The notes under the pieces: model-generated
Seen by the model: the letters and a program-made list of their open reading frames with translations, nothing else
Told to the model about the DNA's origin: nothing
Databases searched by the model: none
Program-made: the position numbers and the translations under genes
From: HGM11788 sp964654945
Lineage (GTDB): Bacteria > Bacillota > Clostridia > Lachnospirales > CAG-274
Direction: 5' to 3'
Assembly: GCA_964654945.1 (NCBI GenBank)
Contig: CAZZLN010000002.1
Span: 1-64,000, forward strand
Length of the DNA: 64,000 nucleotides
Shown here: positions 36,059-44,210 of the stretch, in pieces
Layout: every line of letters begins with the position of its first letter
How positions within the stretch are numbered: position 1 is the stretch's first letter

Positions 36059-37299
36059 AAAAATTAGTATTGTTGACTGTAATTATAACTGCTATTTTTA
36101 GTATTTATGTTAAAGCTGAGGCAAAATATGACACAGTTACGGTTAATTATATGAATAATGGTGATAAAAGCTATAACGTAATTTATAATAACGGCAGAAT
36201 TTATATGCCCCTTTTTGATATATGCAACGATTTTGGAATAGATTATAAGGCTGATAAAGACAAATATATTCTTACAAAGGATAATAAATTAACCACAATA
36301 TCTGCCTCCACTAATGGAAGTAATAAAACAGATATGTATTTTGAAAAGAATACGCCTTATGTATATCTCTATAAGGTTGTTGAACCTTTTAACACAATAC
36401 CTGTTGTAGACATTAAAAATAACAAAATTGACATTTTCAAAAGTATTGAGGGAACAACATTAAAGCATAAAACCGGCTCTGTTTCCCCTAAAAGTGCTTA
36501 TATAAGATTAGAAGATATAACAGCAGACGGACTTGACAATTCCCTTATTCCAAACTATAATGCCAATATGCTTGAAGAACTGAGATATACTGCTCAATAT
36601 CTTTATGAATGCGGGCAAAGCTACTATATATCTTGGATACCTGTTTATGCAAACCCAAAAGCAAAATATTGGAACGATGTATCTAAGGACTATAATCTGT
36701 ATAATTCATATTTTGTATATACTCTTGATTATATGATGGAACACAACGGTCATCTGGGTTTACATGGCTTTACTCATCAGTATGGCAATGATATATCCGG
36801 TGTTGGCTATGAGTGGGGAAAAGACACTCCATATTCAGTAGGAGAACAGGAAAACAGAATGAAAAAGGCGATTGAATGTGCCGACAGATTAGGATATAAA
36901 CCTGAGTTTTTTGAATTTCCTCATTATGGAGCAACTGCTGAACAAATTAAAATGGCTTCAAAATATTTTGATTTTATATATCAGGGCTATCCATCAAAGC
37001 AGTTTGAAAACACATTTACATATACTGCTGTTACGGGAAAAAAGGTTTACTTTATGCCTACGCCTGCTGACTATGTTCACACAAAATATGATGTAAACAA
37101 TATGATTAACAGACTTTCAAGCTCTATTAACAATAACTACACATTAAGTCTTTTTTATCACCCTGTCATTGACAGTTCATTTATAAATGAAGACACAAAA
37201 GGATATAACAGAGTATGGAATTACGGCGAAGGGGTACTGCCAAAAATACAGCAATATGTCAGTGACAATGGGTATAGATTTACCCCTATATGTAAATAA
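36055..37299 (+). CDS. Secreted DUF2334-like polysaccharide deacetylase
   Basis: The 414-residue protein has a signal peptide (MKKLVLLTVIITAIFSIYVKAEA) and a copper amine oxidase-like N-terminal domain at about 30-130 (YNNGRIYMPLFDICNDFGI), a module often used for wall attachment. From about 140 it has a DUF2334/polysaccharide deacetylase-like barrel: YIRLEDIT, GHLGLHGFTHQYGND and FFEFPHYGATAEQIK. It probably acts on cell-surface glycan, but activity is unproven. Its ATG overlaps the hslO stop by 4 nt. Confidence 0.85.
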   Translation: MKKLVLLTVIITAIFSIYVKAEAKYDTVTVNYMNNGDKSYNVIYNNGRIYMPLFDICNDFGIDYKADKDKYILTKDNKLTTISASTNGSNKTDMYFEKNTPYVYLYKVVEPFNTIPVVDIKNNKIDIFKSIEGTTLKHKTGSVSPKSAYIRLEDITADGLDNSLIPNYNANMLEELRYTAQYLYECGQSYYISWIPVYANPKAKYWNDVSKDYNLYNSYFVYTLDYMMEHNGHLGLHGFTHQYGNDISGVGYEWGKDTPYSVGEQENRMKKAIECADRLGYKPEFFEFPHYGATAEQIKMASKYFDFIYQGYPSKQFENTFTYTAVTGKKVYFMPTPADYVHTKYDVNNMINRLSSSINNNYTLSLFYHPVIDSSFINEDTKGYNRVWNYGEGVLPKIQQYVSDNGYRFTPICK

Positions 37300-37302
37300 C
37301 AA

Positions 37303-37335
37303 AGGCTTCGGAATTTTCCGAAGCCTGATTTTGTT
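37303..37335 (+). terminator. Bidirectional terminator between deacetylase and adh
   Basis: AGGCTTCGG and CCGAAGCCT form a 9-bp stem with an AATTTT loop, followed by GATTTTGTT on plus and TTTGTTATTT on minus. It serves both convergent genes. Confidence 0.85.
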
Positions 37336-37357
37336 AAAGTCTTTTTTATTCAAGTGA

Positions 37358-38530
37358 TTAAAAATCAACCTCTGTACCATAGTATGTACAGGTAAGAAGC
37401 TTAGCCATTTCTTCCGGAGTGATTGGTCTTGGATTAGAACCTGTACAAGCATCACCCACTGCATTAAGGGCAATTTCATTAACTTTCTGATTAAATTCTT
37501 CTTCATTTACGCCAAATTCCTTTAAAGTCTTAGGAATATTAAGCTTAGCATTATATTCATCAATCTTATCGCAAAGAGCCTTAACACATTCAGCATCTGT
37601 ACCATCAATACCTACACTTCTGGCAATATCAGCATATCTCTTTTCTGCATTTTTAGCATTAAACTTAATAACATAAGGAAGATAAATAGCATTTGCACAA
37701 CCATGAGGAATATGTCCTGTAGAAAATGCTGCACCTGTCTTATGAGCCATAGAGTGAACAATACCAAGTAAGGCGTTGCTAAATGCCTGTCCGGCAAGAC
37801 ACTGAGCATAGTGCATCTGCTCTCTTGCCGCCATATCTCCGTTATATGAACTTGGAAGATAATCAAATACCATATGGATAGCCTTTAATGCTAATGGATC
37901 AGTAAAAGGACTGTTTAACGTTGAAACATAAGCTTCAATTGCATGAGTTAAAGCATCCATACCTGTATGAGCAACAAGCTTTGGAGGCATAGTTTCTGCT
38001 AAAGCAGGATCTACAATAGCAACATCGGGAGTAATGTTAAAATCTGCAAGAGGATATTTAATTCCTTTGGCATAGTCAGTTATAACAGAAAATGCAGTAA
38101 CCTCAGTTGCAGTGCCTGAAGTAGATGGAATAGCAATAAACTTAGCCTTTTGTCTTAATTCAGGGAAGCTAAAAGGTGTAATTAAATCTTCAAATGAAGT
38201 ATCCGGATATTCATAGAATGCCCACATAGCCTTTGCAGCATCAATAGGTGAACCTCCGCCCATAGCAACAATTAAATCCGGCTCAAATTCTCTCATTGCA
38301 GCAGCACCTTTCATAACTGTTTCAACAGACGGGTCAGGCTCTACACCCTCAAAAAGCTGAACTTCTATGCCGGCTTCATTCAAATATGATACAGCCTTGT
38401 CAAGAAAGCCAAATCGCTTCATTGAGCCTCCTCCCACTACTACAATAGCCTTTTTGCCATTAACATTTTTTAACTGTTCAAGTGCACCCTTGCCATAGTA
38501 TAAATCTCTGGGTAAAGTAAATCTCATCAT
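37358..38530 (-). CDS. Iron-containing alcohol dehydrogenase
   Basis: This 390-residue group III alcohol dehydrogenase probably reduces an aldehyde (such as butyraldehyde or acetaldehyde) with NAD(P)H during fermentation. It has the coenzyme motif GGGSPIDAAKAM and, by alignment to FucO, metal ligands D192, H196, H259 and H276 in TGMDALTHAIEA, GIVHSMAHK and HIPHGCAN. GGAGG lies 9 nt before the ATG. The promoter is bracketed by two perfect Rex operators, which ties its expression to the NADH/NAD+ ratio. Substrate specificity is not deduced. Confidence 0.95.
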   Translation of the reverse strand: MMRFTLPRDLYYGKGALEQLKNVNGKKAIVVVGGGSMKRFGFLDKAVSYLNEAGIEVQLFEGVEPDPSVETVMKGAAAMREFEPDLIVAMGGGSPIDAAKAMWAFYEYPDTSFEDLITPFSFPELRQKAKFIAIPSTSGTATEVTAFSVITDYAKGIKYPLADFNITPDVAIVDPALAETMPPKLVAHTGMDALTHAIEAYVSTLNSPFTDPLALKAIHMVFDYLPSSYNGDMAAREQMHYAQCLAGQAFSNALLGIVHSMAHKTGAAFSTGHIPHGCANAIYLPYVIKFNAKNAEKRYADIARSVGIDGTDAECVKALCDKIDEYNAKLNIPKTLKEFGVNEEEFNQKVNEIALNAVGDACTGSNPRPITPEEMAKLLTCTYYGTEVDF

Positions 38531-38564
38531 AATAAGTTGCCTCCTTTAAATATATATCATTATT

Positions 38565-38582
38565 TTGTTAATTTTTTAACAA
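38565..38582. promoter_or_regulatory. Rex operator, start-site side
   Basis: TTGTTAATTTTTTAACAA matches the Rex consensus TTGTTAA-n4-TTAACAA exactly and lies just downstream of the adh -10, over the expected transcription start. Confidence 0.85.
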
Positions 38583-38587
38583 TATCT

Positions 38588-38616
38588 ATTATAGCACGTA
38601 ATGACATATATTTCAA
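38588..38616 (-). promoter_or_regulatory. adh sigma-A promoter
   Basis: On the minus strand TTGAAA (38611-38616), 17 nt and a perfect TATAAT (38588-38593). Confidence 0.8.
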
Positions 38617-38623
38617 TAGGATT

Positions 38624-38641
38624 TTGTTAAATTTTTAACAA
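38624..38641. promoter_or_regulatory. Rex operator, upstream side
   Basis: TTGTTAAATTTTTAACAA again matches the Rex consensus on both half-sites and lies just upstream of the adh -35. A further half-site TTGTTAA is at 38656-38662. Confidence 0.85.
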
Positions 38642-38662
38642 AATTAAATAAAATTTTGTTAA

Positions 38663-39181
38663 TTAATATTTTTGATTAATATAATTATCAATTACTGACC
38701 TTTTAACTCCCTCAGAAAATACCATTTCCTCTTTAAGCCTTTTTAAAATAAATTCATTAGACGAATGAAGCACCATATTATTATCTTCAAGTATTATTTC
38801 AAAAAGCTTATTTTTTAGATATTTACTTCTGACTTTAATATAATATGCCTGAACATTTCTATAATCGAGAAGTTCCAAAACTCTCAAGGTTGCCCTATCC
38901 TTTTTACTATAGTAATAATTGCTCTTTTCATACAGCATTCTTCCCATTTCTCTGTCGGTATAGCTATAGGTATTAATTTTTGCTTCCTTAGCCATTGCAT
39001 TATAATACTGATAATTAAAAAGTGCCTTATCAACAGTATCAACGTTTTTAAACGGCTTTATATTAAGCGCCAATACAGCATCTAAATTTCTCTCCAAATA
39101 TTCTCTCTTAGTCATATCGCCTTTAATATACTGGTCTATAAGTGCCTGACGATAATTAAAGTATTTCTGCAAAGCATTCAT
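38663..39181 (-). CDS. Conserved clostridial hypothetical protein (DUF6648-like?)
   Basis: This 172-residue protein is soluble, basic and mostly helical, with many Tyr residues (NYQYYNAMAK, KSNYYYSKKDRATLRVLELL, YYIKVRSKYLKNKLFEIIL). It opens with a helical block NALQKYFNYRQALIDQYIKGDMTKREYLERN that recurs in unnamed clostridial proteins. I believe the family is DUF6648, but am not certain. There is no catalytic motif, signal or membrane segment. AGAGGTGG supports the ATG. It follows the DJ-1 gene by 63 nt on the same strand and ends at the adh regulatory region. Confidence 0.75.
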   Translation of the reverse strand: MNALQKYFNYRQALIDQYIKGDMTKREYLERNLDAVLALNIKPFKNVDTVDKALFNYQYYNAMAKEAKINTYSYTDREMGRMLYEKSNYYYSKKDRATLRVLELLDYRNVQAYYIKVRSKYLKNKLFEIILEDNNMVLHSSNEFILKRLKEEMVFSEGVKRSVIDNYINQKY

Positions 39182-39244
39182 TGCTCCACCTCTGTTCCAA
39201 GATTTACTCTATTATTTTATATACAAAGTCAGTATGCTTAAGCT

Positions 39245-39793
39245 TTATTTATACAACATACCCTTTGCAACCTCCTCAGCTTTATTTCTGCCCACAAGAA
39301 CTTCTGCAAGCTTTAAAGAAAATTCAAGAGCTGTAGCAGGTCCTTTTGATGTAATTATATTATTATCTTTTACAACATTTTCATTTATAATTTCTGCACC
39401 CTTTAGCTGTAATTCAAATCCCGGATAACATATTGCTTTTCTTCCCATCAGTATTCCATTTTCACCAAGTACACTTGGAGATGCACAAATAGATGTTACA
39501 AATTTACCCTCCTCGTTAAATTGCTTACATACATCAACAACGCCACTATGTGCCATTAAATTATTTCTTCCGCCAAGTCCTCCGGGAAGAACAACCATAT
39601 TCACATCATCAAAATTAACATCTTCAAAAAGCAAATCAGCAGCTATACTTATATTGTGTCCTCCAACTACAGTCAAGCTATCGGAAATTGACACAGTGAC
39701 AACATCAACACCGGCTCGTCTTAATACATCAACAGGTGTCAACGCTTCTACTTCTTCACAGCCATTTGCCAAAAAAATTACAACTTTATTCAT
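39245..39793 (-). CDS. DJ-1/PfpI family protein (YajL/ThiJ-like)
   Basis: The 182-residue protein is of the DJ-1/YajL branch, whose members are linked to oxidative stress defence and glyoxal handling. The conserved Glu is in NGCEEVEALTP and the nucleophilic Cys in TSICASPSVLG, followed by the family YPGFE. Length is normal. The ATG at 39793 has GGAGG 6 nt upstream. The gene is divergent from the CYTH gene and shares a short promoter region with it. Confidence 0.93.
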   Translation of the reverse strand: MNKVVIFLANGCEEVEALTPVDVLRRAGVDVVTVSISDSLTVVGGHNISIAADLLFEDVNFDDVNMVVLPGGLGGRNNLMAHSGVVDVCKQFNEEGKFVTSICASPSVLGENGILMGRKAICYPGFELQLKGAEIINENVVKDNNIITSKGPATALEFSLKLAEVLVGRNKAEEVAKGMLYK

Positions 39794-39823
39794 AATATAC
39801 CTCCACATTTAATTATTTTATGT

Positions 39824-39829
39824 TATAAT
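39824..39829 (+). promoter_or_regulatory. CYTH gene extended -10
   Basis: TG-T-TATAAT forms an extended -10 about 45 nt upstream of the CYTH start. No -35 is evident. Confidence 0.4.
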
Positions 39830-39832
39830 TTA

Positions 39833-39861
39833 ATTATACTTTATAACAAATAATTATTCAA
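39833..39861 (-). promoter_or_regulatory. DJ-1 gene promoter
   Basis: On the minus strand TTGAAT (39856-39861), 17 nt and TATAAT (39833-39838). It faces and overlaps the CYTH gene leader. Confidence 0.6.
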
Positions 39862-39872
39862 GGGTGATTGAA

Positions 39873-40349
39873 ATGAAAAAAGAAATTTTTGAAATTGAAA
39901 GAAAATTTTTGGTAAAGGAACTGCCTGAGGGTCTTGAAAACTGCAAAAAACTCTTAATTAAACAAGGATATATTTCCACAAATCCAACAATAAGATTAAG
40001 GCAGCAAAACGATGAATACATACTGACCGTAAAAGGCTCAGGTATAATGAAAAAGGTTGAATATGAGCTTCCTTTAGAAAAAGAACAATTTGAAAATTTA
40101 TGGAAAAAAATTGAGGGAAATATTATAATAAAAACAAGATATAGAATACCTCTTGAAAACAATTATATTGCCGAACTTGATATTTATGATGACTTTTTAA
40201 AGGGATTTATGAATATTGAGGTGGAATTTTCATCAACAAAAGAAGCCATATTATTTGAACCTCCGACATGGTTTGGACAAGAAGTGACACAAAACAAAGA
40301 ATATAGCAACGCATCTTTGGCAAAATTTGGTAAACCAAAAAATATTTAA
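39873..40349 (+). CDS. CYTH domain protein
   Basis: This 158-residue protein belongs to the CYTH/triphosphate tunnel metalloenzyme superfamily (adenylate cyclase CyaB and thiamine triphosphatase relatives). The N-terminal E-x-E-x-K motif is FEIERKF, followed by the substrate-binding strands TIRLRQQNDEYILTVKG and the acidic AELDIYDDFLKGFMNIEVEF. It probably hydrolyses an inorganic or organic triphosphate with a metal cofactor; the substrate is unknown. The ATG at 39873 lies 6 nt after GGGTG; a GTG at 39864 is less likely. Confidence 0.9.
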   Translation: MKKEIFEIERKFLVKELPEGLENCKKLLIKQGYISTNPTIRLRQQNDEYILTVKGSGIMKKVEYELPLEKEQFENLWKKIEGNIIIKTRYRIPLENNYIAELDIYDDFLKGFMNIEVEFSSTKEAILFEPPTWFGQEVTQNKEYSNASLAKFGKPKNI

Positions 40350-40359
40350 CAATTTCCTA

Positions 40360-40388
40360 TTGATTTTTTATAAAAAATATACTATAAT
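40360..40388 (+). promoter_or_regulatory. spo0A sigma-A promoter
   Basis: TTGATT (40360-40365), 17 nt and TATAAT (40383-40388). No clear 0A box (TGTCGAA type) was seen upstream. Confidence 0.65.
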
Positions 40389-40448
40389 ATCCATATCTGG
40401 TAATTATTTCCATAAATTACAATATTTTTATAAAACGGAGGGATTATT

Positions 40449-41237
40449 TTGGATAAAGAAATATTAACAGTATTAATTGCCGATGATAACAAGGATTTCT
40501 GCGACTGTTTATCTAATTATATAGAAAAGCAGGAGGATATGAAGGTTATTAGTGTTGTATATGACGGAGTAGAAGCATTTAACAAAATATTAAGCGAAAA
40601 GCCTGATATTGCTCTGCTCGATGGCATAATGCCAAAGCTTGATGGCATAGGTGTGCTTGAAAAGCTATATGCAAGCGGCAAGCATATAGACACAATGTGC
40701 ATTATGCTTACTGCAATTACAGGTGAGCAGATTACCCAAAGGGCATTTAGCTTAGGCGCCAAGTATTATATCGCTAAACCTTTTGATATGGAGCTTTTAA
40801 TATCCAGAATAAGGCAGCTTAAAGCTCCTGTCACAAAAAAAGGCTCACTGCAAACAGGTGTATGCTATTCAAGACAAAGTGATATTGACCTTGAAACAAG
40901 AGTTACAAACATACTTCATGAGGTTGGTGTTCCTGCACATATAAGAGGCTATCATTATATGAGAGAAGCCATAATTATGGCTATAAACGATATTGATGTA
41001 CTTAATTACATTACTAAAGAGCTTTATCCTAAAATTGCAAAAAAATGCAACACAACTCCTAGCAGAGTTGAGCGAGCTATCCGCCATGCTATTGAAGTTG
41101 CATGGAGCAGAGGCAAGGTTGATGCTATTGATTCTCTCTTTGGATATACTGTTTCAAATAATAAAGGCAAGCCAACTAATTCAGAATTTATTGCACTTAT
41201 AGCAGACAGATTAAGATTGGAGCTTAAAGCTTCATAA
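40449..41237 (+). CDS. spo0A: Sporulation master regulator Spo0A
   Basis: Spo0A is the response regulator that starts sporulation. The 262-residue protein has an N-terminal receiver with acidic pocket D12/D13 (IADDNKD), phosphoacceptor D58 (ALLDGIMP) and K110 (YYIAKPFD). The C-terminal sigma-contacting DNA-binding domain has the recognition block NTTPSRVERAIRHAIEVAWSRG, nearly invariant in Spo0A. Translation starts at TTG, with CGGAGGG upstream. No kinase gene is adjacent, which is normal in Clostridia. The usual clostridial neighbour spoIVB is not beside it here. Confidence 0.97.
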   Translation: MDKEILTVLIADDNKDFCDCLSNYIEKQEDMKVISVVYDGVEAFNKILSEKPDIALLDGIMPKLDGIGVLEKLYASGKHIDTMCIMLTAITGEQITQRAFSLGAKYYIAKPFDMELLISRIRQLKAPVTKKGSLQTGVCYSRQSDIDLETRVTNILHEVGVPAHIRGYHYMREAIIMAINDIDVLNYITKELYPKIAKKCNTTPSRVERAIRHAIEVAWSRGKVDAIDSLFGYTVSNNKGKPTNSEFIALIADRLRLELKAS

Positions 41238-41269
41238 ATTCAAGCAGTTTAGATATTTTTTGTTTAACC

Positions 41270-41336
41270 ATAGCAATAAACAATATTAAAATAGACATAA
41301 TTTTAAAGCCTATTAACATCATCTGTTTATTGCTAT
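41270..41336 (+). ncRNA. Structured element downstream of spo0A
   Basis: A perfect 13-bp inverted repeat, ATAGCAATAAACA (41270-41282) and TGTTTATTGCTAT (41324-41336), encloses a 41-nt loop that holds a smaller stem (TTAAAAT at 41286-41292 with ATTTTAA at 41300-41306). A strong terminator follows at once. The layout fits a structured 3' untranslated region or a small RNA released from the spo0A transcript. This is an inference; no known RNA family was recognised. Confidence 0.35.
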
Positions 41337-41342
41337 AACAAA

Positions 41343-41383
41343 GGCTTTCTATGATTTTATTTAAACATAGAAAGCCATTTTAT
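41343..41383 (+). terminator. spo0A terminator, bidirectional
   Basis: GGCTTTCTATG (41343-41353) pairs with CATAGAAAGCC (41366-41376) around a 12-nt AT-rich loop, followed by ATTTTATT. It can also serve the convergent DUF3006 gene. Confidence 0.85.
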
Positions 41384-41400
41384 TGAAAAACTATGGATTT

Positions 41401-41607
41401 TTAGTTAAATATATCTTCAAGAAGCTGCTCTGCTTCATTTTTTAGCTTTTGAGTTTCCTTAAAATTAATATAAAGTCCACCGTCTTTTTCGCAAAGACAA
41501 TCTCCCTCCTTTGCATTTTCAGGATAATCATAAACATTAACCATATTGCCATCTAAATCTTCACATACTGCAATACCATTTTCAAATCTGTCTATAACAT
41601 ATTTCAT
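41401..41607 (-). CDS. DUF3006 family small protein
   Basis: This 68-residue acidic protein matches DUF3006: the opening VIDRFENGIAVCEDLDG, a central turn EGDCLCEKDGGLYI and a C-terminal helix NEAEQLLEDIFN. The family has no known reaction, but in Clostridia and Bacillus it is typically encoded right after ComEC-type metallo-hydrolases, as here (12 nt after the hydrolase). It may be a partner or regulator of that enzyme. AGGTGAG supports the start. Confidence 0.85.
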   Translation of the reverse strand: MKYVIDRFENGIAVCEDLDGNMVNVYDYPENAKEGDCLCEKDGGLYINFKETQKLKNEAEQLLEDIFN

Positions 41608-41618
41608 ACACTCACCTC

Positions 41619-42524
41619 TTATTTTGCAGTATCAATTGATGTGCCGATTAAAACACCTTTGTTAACCTCTAATCCATCTCCTGTACTTGTAAAAATTACT
41701 GTGCCGCCCTCATAAGTGCCATATACCTTTATACCTTTATCCTTAAACAATTTAAGAGTTTCTTTATGAGGATGCCCATAATCATTTTCTTTAGCACATG
41801 ATATAACCGCATATTCAGGATTGATTGCATCTACAAATTTCTTTGAAGATGCTGTGCTGCTGCCATGATGACTTACCTTATATAAATCAGCACTTATATC
41901 GATTTTGTGACTAAGTATTTGACTTTCAACAGTTTTTTCAGCATCACCTGCAAGAATAACTTTATCATTGCCATGAACAAGCTTAATACCTACAGAATCA
42001 TTGTTAACATTATCACTGTCATATTCAAAGGGAGCAATAATTGTAAATGAGCAATCACCAAAGCTGTAATTATCTCCAACCTTTGGCTCAATTGCTTTTA
42101 ATCCTTTATTCTTTATTGCCTGTGCAAGAGTTTTAAATGCTTTTGTATTGGCAGACACCTTTGGCATAATAACATTGTCCACGTCTACACCGTTAATAAC
42201 TTCACCCAATGCTCCTATATGGTCTGCATGAGGGTGAGTGGCTATTACATAATTAAGCTTAGTTATACCGAGATTATCAAAATAATTAAGTATTTCTTCT
42301 TCATTTCCGGCTGTTCCGGCATCAATAAGCATATATTCGCCATTACTCTCAATAAGAGTACAATCCCCCTGCCCCACATCAATAAAATGCAGTCGTGTTT
42401 CTGTTGCAGCAGAGTTTACATCGGTGGCAGTTGTGCTGCTTCCAACATCACCGTTAATGTAATTAATCAAAAATACTGCTGCAAATATTATTAATAATAT
42501 TAATCCATTTTTTCTATAGTTCAT
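41619..42524 (-). CDS. ComEC/Rec2-like metallo-beta-lactamase fold hydrolase
   Basis: This 301-residue protein has one N-terminal membrane anchor (residues 7-23) and an extracytoplasmic beta-lactamase-fold domain with the metal motif H97-P-H-A-D-H-I-G, LHFIDVGQGDCTLIES and VILAGDAEK, and SHHGSSTASS. This is the stand-alone form of the ComEC C-terminal domain, related to nuclease-like and phosphodiesterase enzymes. The substrate is unknown. GGGAGGC precedes the ATG, which starts 1 nt after the upstream hypothetical gene. Confidence 0.9.
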   Translation of the reverse strand: MNYRKNGLILLIIFAAVFLINYINGDVGSSTTATDVNSAATETRLHFIDVGQGDCTLIESNGEYMLIDAGTAGNEEEILNYFDNLGITKLNYVIATHPHADHIGALGEVINGVDVDNVIMPKVSANTKAFKTLAQAIKNKGLKAIEPKVGDNYSFGDCSFTIIAPFEYDSDNVNNDSVGIKLVHGNDKVILAGDAEKTVESQILSHKIDISADLYKVSHHGSSTASSKKFVDAINPEYAVISCAKENDYGHPHKETLKLFKDKGIKVYGTYEGGTVIFTSTGDGLEVNKGVLIGTSIDTAK

Positions 42525-42525
42525 A

Positions 42526-42975
42526 TTATGCCTCCCTTACTGCACCTTTTTCTATAATATCATATAGCTTTTTTGTTTTGTAGTTTTTAAAAGAAACGAC
42601 AACTGATGTTTCTTCCTGTGGAATACCATTAAAAATCTGATAAACCACAGCTATCATATAAATTTCACCTGCTACTTTTTTTATATTAATTTTACTGATA
42701 TCATCACCAAAAACAATGAAATTTATATATGAATTATCATGCTGAATTTTTTTAATATTTTCATATTCACTAATAATATCCGAAAGCTGCTTATTCATAT
42801 TATTCTTTACATTTTCTATAAATACTTCAAATCTGCTTTCTGACATTAATGCAGTTATAAAGCCCTCAACATTAAAGCTTATATCACCGGCTCCCCAGTT
42901 TTTAAGCTGATGTCTTATGCTGCTTTCTGTTTCATTAACTCCGAAAAACTCGGATGTTATAACAAGCTTAACCAT
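42526..42975 (-). CDS. Hypothetical protein upstream of ComEC-like hydrolase
   Basis: I do not recognise this 149-residue protein. It has no signal peptide or membrane helix and appears to be a mixed alpha/beta fold: an N-terminal strand VKLVITSEFFGV, a central charged helix (VKNNMNKQLSDIISEYENIKKIQ) and strands INFIVFGDD and TSVVVSFKNYK. It is the first gene of a three-gene unit with the ComEC-like hydrolase and DUF3006, with 1-nt and 11-nt spacers, so its function is probably tied to theirs. AGGGAGTG precedes the start. Confidence 0.75.
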   Translation of the reverse strand: MVKLVITSEFFGVNETESSIRHQLKNWGAGDISFNVEGFITALMSESRFEVFIENVKNNMNKQLSDIISEYENIKKIQHDNSYINFIVFGDDISKINIKKVAGEIYMIAVVYQIFNGIPQEETSVVVSFKNYKTKKLYDIIEKGAVREA

Positions 42976-42995
42976 ATCATATCAACACTCCCTGT

Positions 42996-43038
42996 AAAAA
43001 AATTCCCTCTCCTATTAGTATACTCTAATAAGAGAGGG
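42996..43038 (-). terminator. Efflux operon terminator
   Basis: A long hairpin, with CCCTCT at 43005-43010 and AGAGGG at 43033-43038 and further pairing inside, is followed on the minus strand by AATTTTTTT. Confidence 0.85.
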
Positions 43039-43061
43039 TTTTCAACATTAGAATTAAATTT

Positions 43062-44210
43062 TTACTGAATTAAATTTGGATTGTTGAATTGCTGAACAAG
43101 AATACTATGATTTCTAACAATTTTATCAAGTCCTGCCTCAGCCTTATGAATATTGTATTCAGCAGTTAAAAGATCAGTTTCAGTAGCCTTTCCGGCTTCA
43201 TACTGTGCTTTAACAACATCATATTGAGTCTTTAAAACAGAAATTGAACTTGCAGTATCGGTATATGTTTGTTCAAGCTCAGTAATTGTATCATAAAGAT
43301 TAGACATTGAAGTCTTTAAACTTGTTTTTGCATTATCTAAATCTCTTGTTGCCTGATAAACAGCATTTTTCTTTGTAATTGACTGACCAACCTGAGTTGA
43401 ATTAGGAATATATGTTTTATAGTCAAATTCAGCAAGCTTCAATTCATCTTCTTTAGACTTAATTGATTCGGCTGTAGAAAGAGCTCTCTCAACAGATGAA
43501 TTAAGATTAACATCTCCTAATGGCTCATACTCTATTTCATCAAATACAAGGTTATATTTTTTATTAAGGTCAGTACCCATAAGCTCATTTAAAGAACGGT
43601 ATGCTTCATCTAAAGAATTTTCAAGACTTTCCTTTTCATCTTTGGTTGTATTATAAGCATTTACAGTAGATTCATACTCAAGCTGACTCATTAAGCCAAG
43701 ATTTTTCTTAACCTCTGCAACCTTAATATCCTGTTCCTGAATAACCATATTTTCCTCATGAAGCTTAATATCATCTTCAGCAGCCTTTATGGAATTAAAA
43801 AGATTATCCACTGAAAGATAAATGCCGTCAATAGCTATCTGCTCATTTGCATTTAAGCTTCTCATAGCGTTATTTAACTGCTTAACACCATAAATAAGCT
43901 GTTGGTTTGTATCTGATGTAGCAGTATCAATATAATCATTAAATGTACGCAAAGTATTATCATAAGTGTTTTCACTTTCAAGTTTGCTTTCACTTAATTG
44001 TTTAAGAGTATGGCTATATGCTATAGCCTTCTGAGCTGCCTGTTCAGAAGACAGTGATTCATAAGTAACCTCGCCTGTAACAGAATTCACTGACACAGGA
44101 TTATTCTGATTAAAATTTTTCTTTGAGCTTATAACCTGGTCAGCGAAAACAACATTTGCTGAAAGCATTGATAAAATAAGCGTAATTGATAAAAATCTTT
44201 TACTTTTCAT
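43062..44210 (-). CDS. TolC/OMF family efflux protein
   Basis: This 382-residue protein has a signal peptide (MKSKRFLSITLILSMLSANVVFA) and two long heptad-rich regions typical of the TolC coiled-coil barrel, with the family pattern of repeated KSEL and LxxAxxxYxxG elements such as AKYEAGKATETDLLTAEYNIHKAE, described here by its middle part YEAGKATETDLL. In diderms such proteins are outer membrane channels. In a presumed monoderm its location is unclear. The ATG at 44210 overlaps the RND stop by 11 nt. It is the last gene of the marR-MFP-RND-OMF operon. Confidence 0.85.
   Translation of the reverse strand: MKSKRFLSITLILSMLSANVVFADQVISSKKNFNQNNPVSVNSVTGEVTYESLSSEQAAQKAIAYSHTLKQLSESKLESENTYDNTLRTFNDYIDTATSDTNQQLIYGVKQLNNAMRSLNANEQIAIDGIYLSVDNLFNSIKAAEDDIKLHEENMVIQEQDIKVAEVKKNLGLMSQLEYESTVNAYNTTKDEKESLENSLDEAYRSLNELMGTDLNKKYNLVFDEIEYEPLGDVNLNSSVERALSTAESIKSKEDELKLAEFDYKTYIPNSTQVGQSITKKNAVYQATRDLDNAKTSLKTSMSNLYDTITELEQTYTDTASSISVLKTQYDVVKAQYEAGKATETDLLTAEYNIHKAEAGLDKIVRNHSILVQQFNNPNLIQ

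Noticed and set aside
42526..42975. Assignment of this protein to a named DUF family
   Set aside because: No motif was recognised with enough certainty, so it is left as hypothetical.
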